Below, piece after piece: positions 8,187 through 11,680 of a stretch of DNA of 11,680 nt; position 1 is the first letter of the stretch, and every line of letters starts with the position of its first letter. The position numbers were made by a program, and so were the translations under genes. The stretch spans positions 1-11,680 of the forward strand of contig DGUQ01000113.1 in the NCBI GenBank assembly GCA_002394725.1, given 5' to 3'. Source of the DNA: Ruminococcaceae bacterium UBA4306 (GTDB taxonomy: Bacteria > Bacillota > Clostridia > Oscillospirales > Acutalibacteraceae). Under the pieces are notes generated by a model. The model was not told where the DNA came from. It saw only the letters and a list, made by a program, of their open reading frames with translations, and did no database searches.

Positions 8187-8216
8187 TTGATATTGGGATA
8201 ATGGTTGTGCTATAAT
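8187..8216 (+). promoter_or_regulatory. Sigma-A-type promoter for the pseudokinase gene
   Basis: TTGATA (8187-8192) and a perfect TATAAT (8211-8216) are separated by 18 bases. This predicts transcription starting near 8223 and a leader of about 100 bases before the ATG at 8323. A small palindrome, ACATTT-ACAA-AAATGT (8148-8163), lies 23 bases upstream of the -35 and could be a regulator site, but it is short in an AT-rich stretch. The rest of 8065-8186 shows nothing I can name. Confidence 0.7.
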
Positions 8217-8308
8217 GTTTTGGTAAATTGAGTAAGTATGACTTTTCTGCTTATTGTTTCAATGATATCTAACAGAAACCAGAAATCTGCTGAGTACATT
8301 CAGTGATC

Positions 8309-8314
8309 AGGGGG
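8309..8314 (+). promoter_or_regulatory. Ribosome binding site deciding the pseudokinase start
   Basis: AGGGGG lies 8 bases before ATG 8323 but only 2 bases before the in-frame TTG at 8317. The spacing selects the ATG. Confidence 0.7.
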
Positions 8315-8322
8315 AATTGACC

Positions 8323-9942
8323 ATGCCATTATGTATGGGTTGTTTGAATGAAATACCCGCTGCCGATTCGGTATGTAAGGTCTGCGGCTTCGATAATTCC
8401 GAGAAACAGACTGCTCCGTTCCTGCCGTTCGGTACCGTTTTGAATTATAAATACGTCGTTGCAAAGAACCTGGAGACGAACGGTGAGAGCACCCGTTATC
8501 TCGGCTACGATAAACAGACCGGTAAGGTGCTGGCGATCCGCGAGTTCCTGCCGATCGGGCTGTTTGATCGCGGCGATAATGAGACCAAGCTCTTTGTCAC
8601 GCCGCAGGATAAAGAGAGCTTTACCCGGGCGATGGACGACTTCAAGAGCTATTATGAGACGCTCAATACCTTGACCGATAAGACCGCGATGATCAGCATC
8701 GAGGATATCTTTACCGAGAACAATACCGCGTATGTGATCGAGGAGAATGACGATCTTCTGCCGTTCACCGAGTATGTCGAGCACAACGGCGGTCATCTGG
8801 AATGGGACGCGGCGCGACCGCTCTTTATGCCGATCATCACGCTGATCGAGAATATCCACAAGCTCGGTATCGGTCATTACGCGATCTCTCCGTCTAATTT
8901 ATACGTTACCTCCGGCGGTAAGCTCAAGCTCGGCGGCTTCTCGACCGAGAATGAGCGTAAGCGCGGTACGATGCTGAAATCTCAGCTCTACAGCGGCTGC
9001 GCGGCGCCGGAACAGTATCTGGATCATCAAAAGCTGGATGTTCCGACCGATATCTACGGCTTGACCGCGACGCTGTTTTATGCGTTGACCGGTAAGCTGC
9101 CGGGCAACGCCAAGGAGCGCGAGAAGGATCCCCGACTTTTGATCAGCACTAATACCGTCAAGCGTCTGCCGCCTCATGTCGTTACCGCTCTGGCGAACGG
9201 CTTACAGATGAAGAGCGAGGCGCGTATCGCTGATTTTGACGAGCTCAGAGCCCAGCTCTCCGTTTCCTCTACCGTACAGGCGATCCAGGATGAGATCTCC
9301 CGTACCGCGAGCATGACGCCGATCAAGCGTGAGGATGAGGAACAGCGTTCACGCGTGAATCCCACGATCGTCGGCTTGATCGCGACACTGGTAGCGCTCC
9401 TGATCTTCTCGGCGATCGGACTGTTCTGGCTACCGACCAATCCGCTGATGGGACTGTTTACCAACGGTTCCACCATTCCGGCTACCTTGGCGGCGCCGAC
9501 AGAGGACTGGACAGGTCCCGTGATGGCGGATTATACCGGCAAAACGCTGGATGAACTCAAGGGTTCGTTCTCGGGTACGATCAAGATTGACGCTGACGGC
9601 GCTTACAGCGATCATATCGAAAAGGGCAAGATCATTTCGCAGGAGCCTGCCGCAGGCTCTCCCGTCTACGGCGCCGATTCCGATTCTGTCATCTATGTCC
9701 TGATCAGTAAGGGTCCCGAGCTGATCACGCTGCCCGACGTCGTCGATAAATCCTATACCGCCGCGGCAGAGGATCTGACCCGACTCGGCTTTGTCGTACT
9801 GCAGGAGGTTGAGTACAGCAGTACGGTTGCCGAGGGCAAGGTGATCGGTATCGTCGATCATACCGCAGGGGATAAGATCGAATCCGGCTCCGAGGTCACG
9901 CTCAAGGTCTCGTTAGGGAAAGAAAAAACCAGTTCGAATTAA
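8323..9942 (+). CDS. Zinc-ribbon, transmembrane, PASTA-like pseudokinase
   Basis: A 539-residue protein with parts in this order. An N-terminal zinc ribbon has Cys4, Cys7, Cys18 and Cys21 (CMGC...CKVC). A Hanks-kinase fold covers ~33-315; a transmembrane helix ~349-369 and two PASTA-like repeats (~398-467 and ~468-533) follow. The kinase resembles the REFFP-type kinases of Ruminococcaceae (AIREFLP), but catalytic residues are lost. The glycine loop reads ETNGES, the VAIK Lys is Arg73, HRDxKPxN reads HYAISPSN (Asp to Ala187, Lys to Ser189), and DFG reads GFS (Asp to Gly205). Structural marks remain: Asn192, APE 228-230 and DIYGLT with Asp243. The kinase side should be cytosolic and the PASTA side external, as in PrkC. 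I infer a scaffold, decoy or allosteric partner; ligand and partner are unknown. It has its own promoter and terminator and appears monocistronic. Confidence 0.88.
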   Translation: MPLCMGCLNEIPAADSVCKVCGFDNSEKQTAPFLPFGTVLNYKYVVAKNLETNGESTRYLGYDKQTGKVLAIREFLPIGLFDRGDNETKLFVTPQDKESFTRAMDDFKSYYETLNTLTDKTAMISIEDIFTENNTAYVIEENDDLLPFTEYVEHNGGHLEWDAARPLFMPIITLIENIHKLGIGHYAISPSNLYVTSGGKLKLGGFSTENERKRGTMLKSQLYSGCAAPEQYLDHQKLDVPTDIYGLTATLFYALTGKLPGNAKEREKDPRLLISTNTVKRLPPHVVTALANGLQMKSEARIADFDELRAQLSVSSTVQAIQDEISRTASMTPIKREDEEQRSRVNPTIVGLIATLVALLIFSAIGLFWLPTNPLMGLFTNGSTIPATLAAPTEDWTGPVMADYTGKTLDELKGSFSGTIKIDADGAYSDHIEKGKIISQEPAAGSPVYGADSDSVIYVLISKGPELITLPDVVDKSYTAAAEDLTRLGFVVLQEVEYSSTVAEGKVIGIVDHTAGDKIESGSEVTLKVSLGKEKTSSN

Positions 9943-10026
9943 TACTGATTTTCAATATAAACCCGACATTCTTATCGGACTGATTTCTAACGATCATTAG
10001 TATAAACTCTCTTTGTTTTATATGAT

Positions 10027-10062
10027 AACAGGTGGGTAAAACGCTACCCACCTGTTGTGTTT
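10027..10062 (+). terminator. Strong intrinsic terminator after the pseudokinase gene
   Basis: A perfect 12-base-pair stem (AACAGGTGGGTA with TACCCACCTGTT, loop AAACGC; 10027-10056) is followed by GTGTTTTAT. It lies between two convergent genes, 84 bases after the pseudokinase stop and 15 bases beyond the XRE gene stop. The symmetric stem may also help end the - strand transcript, although no clean T-tract follows on that side. The rest of 9943-10026 shows only a short CTAA...TTAG palindrome. Confidence 0.88.
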
Positions 10063-10071
10063 TATAAGACG

Positions 10072-10737
10072 TTAAAATTTCAGCTTGTGGATACTGTTCT
10101 CCGCCTGCTGGATTACGTTGAAGATCTCACCGGCTGTTTCGGGATATTCATCGGCAAGCTGATCGGGAGAAGAGGAAAGGTTCTCGAACGCCTCCAGATA
10201 GCCTGCGCTGTCCTTGTCGGTCATACTGCCGATATCGGTGTAATACTTATCCATGACCGCATAGGCATATCCGCTGTAGACCTCCTTGGGCACGGTGAAC
10301 AGCTCGGTCGGATTCTTGTGATTTGCCGAGTATAGCCGACGGAACACGCGGTACAGCATGATCATAAAGTAGTTGTTGATCGTTCTGTCGAGCTTGCGGT
10401 TCTTGGCGGTGGCGGCAAAGTCATAGATGACGTTGACCATATTGGCGATCAGCCTGCGGTTGACGATCTGGGCGGCGCTTTGCTTGCGCGAGCCCTTCTC
10501 GATGATCGGCTCATTGATTTCGTAATCGCGGTCGGCGGTTCTACCGAGCAGATAATCACAGCTGACATTATAGTAATCCGCCGCTTTGACGAGAAAATCC
10601 AAGCCGCATTCTCGGATCCCCTTTTCGTAATGCGACAACAACGCCTGAGAGATACCCAGCTCCTCGGCCGCCTGTTTTTGCGTGAGCTTCTTTTCCTTTC
10701 TCAAAAAGGTCAGATTGCGCGAAAAATCCTTATTCAT
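10072..10737 (-). CDS. XRE-family (Cro/CI-type) transcriptional regulator
   Basis: A 221-residue protein with an N-terminal helix-turn-helix of the Cro/CI type (residues ~5-65). It shows LTQKQAAEELGISQALLSHYEKGIR, given here only as a motif region at 18-42, followed by the common tail SCDYLLGRT. The C-terminal ~150 residues are alpha-helix-rich (VNRRLIANMVNVIYDF; YFMIMLYRVFRRLY) and match no domain I can name; they may dimerise or sense a signal. There is no protease-like (LexA/CI) Ser-Lys motif, so induction by autocleavage is unlikely. The start has AGGTG 6 bases upstream (10744-10748), a moderate site. The gene is divergent from the histidine phosphatase gene, and the shared 77-base intergenic region holds four copies of a 9-base motif. 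It therefore probably represses itself and controls the neighbour. The regulated pathway is unknown. Confidence 0.88.
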   Translation of the reverse strand: MNKDFSRNLTFLRKEKKLTQKQAAEELGISQALLSHYEKGIRECGLDFLVKAADYYNVSCDYLLGRTADRDYEINEPIIEKGSRKQSAAQIVNRRLIANMVNVIYDFAATAKNRKLDRTINNYFMIMLYRVFRRLYSANHKNPTELFTVPKEVYSGYAYAVMDKYYTDIGSMTDKDSAGYLEAFENLSSSPDQLADEYPETAGEIFNVIQQAENSIHKLKF

Positions 10738-10748
10738 TCTATCACCTG

Positions 10749-10798
10749 CTGTTTGTATTGAATATACAAATAGTATAATACAAATATTACTGTTTGTA
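10749..10798. repeat. Four-copy 9-base motif, probable operator of the XRE regulator
   Basis: CTGTTTGTA occurs at 10749-10757 and 10790-10798 on the + strand. CTATTTGTA (10773-10765) and ATATTTGTA (10787-10779) occur on the - strand. The first and second copies form an inverted pair with 7 bases between them; the third and fourth form a second pair facing the other way. The copies overlap both divergent promoters, as expected for operators that control both genes. The regulator link is inferred from position. Confidence 0.6.
10752..10779 (+). promoter_or_regulatory. Probable promoter for the histidine phosphatase gene
   Basis: A perfect TATAAT (10774-10779) has a weak TTTGTA (10752-10757) 16 bases upstream. 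The start would fall near 10786, with GGAGGA (10805-10810) in a short leader before ATG 10815. The -35 is itself part of a 9-base motif copy, so a bound regulator would block or help polymerase here. Confidence 0.5.
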
Positions 10799-10800
10799 AA
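10772..10800 (-). promoter_or_regulatory. Promoter for the XRE regulator gene
   Basis: On the - strand, TTTACA (10800-10795) and TATACT (10777-10772) are separated by 17 bases. The predicted start is near 10765, which leaves a leader of roughly 28 bases. Both hexamers lie on or between the 9-base motif copies, suggesting autoregulation. Confidence 0.65.
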
Positions 10801-10814
10801 GTACGGAGGACGAT

Positions 10815-11444
10815 ATGCAATCCTATTATATTCATTTGATCCGACACGGAGCGATCAGCCCGACCTTAAAGGGGCGGTATATCGGCACGACCGATGTGCC
10901 CTTGTCGGAAGAAGGCAAGACAGCGTTAAAGAAGCTGGACGCTACTATGGAGTATCCCTATGCCAAGGTAGTGTTCACATCACCCTTGAAGCGCTGTACG
11001 CAGACAGCCAAGCTCCTGTATCCTCCTATCACGCCGTTGACGATCGACCAGCTCATGGAATGCAACTTCGGTGAATGGGAGAATCACACGGCGGATGAGC
11101 TGAGAAGCGACCCGAGCTTTGCCAAGTGGCTTGCCGGCGACAGTGAGGTAAAGCCGCCGAGAGGGGAGAGCACCGCCGATTTCACGCGCAGGATCTGCGT
11201 GATGTTTGAGAGCATTGTGAACGGTTTGATGCAGACGGGTACGACCGACGCCGCGATCATCACCCACGGCGGTGTGATGAATATGCTGTTGGCGGTGTAC
11301 GGATTACCGCAGGCAAAGCCCTTTGACTGGGCGTGTGACAGCGGCTACGGTTACTCGCTGCGTATCACGCCGTCGCTCTGGATGCGCGACAAGGTCGCCG
11401 AGGTTTATCAGCGGATTCCGCTAAAGAGAGAAATTGACAAATAA
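10815..11444 (+). CDS. Histidine phosphatase superfamily protein (phosphoglycerate mutase-like)
   Basis: A 209-residue enzyme of the histidine phosphatase superfamily (clade 1). The RHG signature with the phospho-accepting His11 is at 10-12 (LIRHGAI). Arg60 lies in SPLKRCTQTA, the acid Glu82 in MECNFGEWE, and the second catalytic His151 in ITHGGVMN, so the active site looks complete. RYIGTTDVPLSEEG and the size match members annotated as alpha-ribazole phosphatase (CobC) or broad phosphatases. With no cobalamin genes nearby, I do not assign a substrate. A strong GGAGGA site lies 4 bases before the ATG. It is divergent from the XRE gene and probably regulated with it. Its TAA stop ends exactly on the first base of the following inverted-repeat element, so the original C-terminus could have differed slightly, though length and motifs look normal. 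Confidence 0.9.
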   Translation: MQSYYIHLIRHGAISPTLKGRYIGTTDVPLSEEGKTALKKLDATMEYPYAKVVFTSPLKRCTQTAKLLYPPITPLTIDQLMECNFGEWENHTADELRSDPSFAKWLAGDSEVKPPRGESTADFTRRICVMFESIVNGLMQTGTTDAAIITHGGVMNMLLAVYGLPQAKPFDWACDSGYGYSLRITPSLWMRDKVAEVYQRIPLKREIDK

Positions 11445-11601
11445 TACTAAGTAGCAATAAAACACATTAATATCTATTGCGGAGAATTCCGCATAACAGC
11501 GTTGTCAGTCTTGACAGGCGCCAGCCTGCCTGCGCCCTCCGCCTTGTTCTGCGAAATTCTCCGCTAATATCTTTTTAAAGCTTTTTATTGCTACTTAGTA
11601 T
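11444..11601. mobile_element. MITE-like nested inverted-repeat element, 158 bases
   Basis: The outer ends are a perfect 19-base inverted repeat: ATACTAAGTAGCAATAAAA at 11444-11462 and its complement at 11583-11601. It holds no open reading frame of note. The interior carries a second inverted repeat and two hairpins. The outermost TA on each side (TA|CTAAG...CTTAG|TA) would fit a TA target duplication, as made by IS630/Tc1-mariner transposases, but because it lies within the palindrome this cannot be proven from one copy. The alternative is a fixed structured element serving as a bidirectional terminator between convergent genes. Confidence 0.6.
11479..11564. repeat. Inner inverted repeat and hairpins of the MITE-like element
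   Basis: GCGGAGAATTCCGCATAACA (11479-11498) is complementary to 11545-11564 at 18 of 20 bases. Between the arms are TGTCA-gtct-TGACA (11503-11516) and GGCGC...GCGCC (11517-11536). As RNA this would form a branched structure on a long stem; as DNA it could extrude a cruciform. Confidence 0.75.
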
Positions 11602-11680
11602 CAGAATTCCTCGCGGCGTTGGAGGTAGGTGTGCAGAAAGTCTTTGAATACCTGCTCCCATGCGGTCTCGTGATGGGGCA
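11601..11680 (-). CDS. C-terminal end of an unidentified protein (runs off right edge)
   Basis: On the - strand an open frame enters from the right edge and ends at TGA (11603-11601). It gives 25 visible residues ending in FLHTYLQRREEF. The composition is protein-like and the convergent layout with the phosphatase gene is natural. The segment HHETAWEQVFKDFL faintly resembles the end of alpha/beta-hydrolase esterases, where a catalytic His precedes a Trp-containing helix, but 25 residues cannot carry that call. The final A of its stop is the terminal base of the inverted-repeat element. Confidence 0.5.
   Translation of the reverse strand, partial: PHHETAWEQVFKDFLHTYLQRREEF

Noticed and set aside
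8290..8303. CTGA-gtacat-TCAG palindrome in the pseudokinase leader as a regulatory hairpin
   Set aside because: A 4-base-pair stem is too short to support a claim, and no riboswitch-like conserved core is visible in the ~100-base leader.
8317..8325. TTG at 8317 as the pseudokinase start
   Set aside because: Only 2 bases separate it from the AGGGGG site, whereas ATG 8323 has 8 bases; the zinc-ribbon cysteines are included either way.
8329..8877. A 182-codon - strand open frame opposite the pseudokinase
   Set aside because: Antisense shadow with no ribosome binding site or recognisable domain; the + strand frame has a promoter, ribosome binding site and domains.
10815..11444. Calling the histidine phosphatase CobC
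   Set aside because: Its sequence style fits, but no cobalamin gene lies nearby and the superfamily is promiscuous, so no symbol is given.
11479..11564. CRISPR-like repeat-spacer unit
   Set aside because: The two similar 20-base arms are inverted, not direct, and there are only two; no regular spacing exists.

Overview
This window reads as chromosomal DNA from a Gram-positive, Clostridia-type Firmicute, most likely an Oscillospiraceae/Ruminococcus-like gut bacterium. The basis is the gene order (def-fmt-metallopeptidase-rsmB-rlmN-prpC-prkC-rsgA), the PASTA-domain kinase, the zinc-ribbon kinase-like protein and the codon style. The genus is an inference; no marker gene here fixes it.

Positions 1-7905 are one dense co-directional run on the + strand. 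It comprises the 3' end of peptide deformylase (def), methionyl-tRNA formyltransferase (fmt), a YugP-type membrane zinc metallopeptidase, the 16S rRNA m5C methyltransferase rsmB, the radical-SAM rRNA/tRNA methyltransferase rlmN, the PP2C phosphatase prpC, the PASTA Ser/Thr kinase prkC, and the ribosome-assembly GTPase rsgA. Genes overlap by 4-8 bases or sit 2-24 bases apart, so translational coupling is likely. The run joins initiator Met-tRNA formylation and N-terminal deformylation, rRNA modification and ribosome assembly with a membrane signalling pair (kinase plus opposing phosphatase). A hairpin with A- and T-tracts at 7907-7941 ends it and also serves the convergent tRNA-Ala(GGC) at 7949-8024.

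Positions 8025-9942 hold a divergent pair of promoters, one for the tRNA (- strand) and one for a + strand gene. That gene encodes the most unusual protein here: a zinc ribbon, a Hanks-type kinase fold that has lost the glycine loop, the VAIK lysine, the HRD aspartate and the DFG aspartate, one transmembrane helix and two PASTA-like repeats. It looks like a membrane pseudokinase with the same inside/outside layout as PrkC, encoded about 1.3 kb downstream of prkC. A strong hairpin terminator at 10027-10056 follows it.

Positions 10072-11444 hold a divergent pair: an XRE-family regulator (- strand) and a histidine-phosphatase-superfamily enzyme (+ strand). Their 77-base shared intergenic region carries four copies of a 9-base motif (CTGTTTGTA-like) overlapping promoters in both directions, probably the regulator's operator.

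Positions 11444-11601 are a 158-base nested inverted-repeat element with 19-base perfect termini, MITE-like in form. It is wedged exactly between the stop codons of the phosphatase gene and of a convergent gene that runs off the right edge. Its terminal base is shared with both stop codons.
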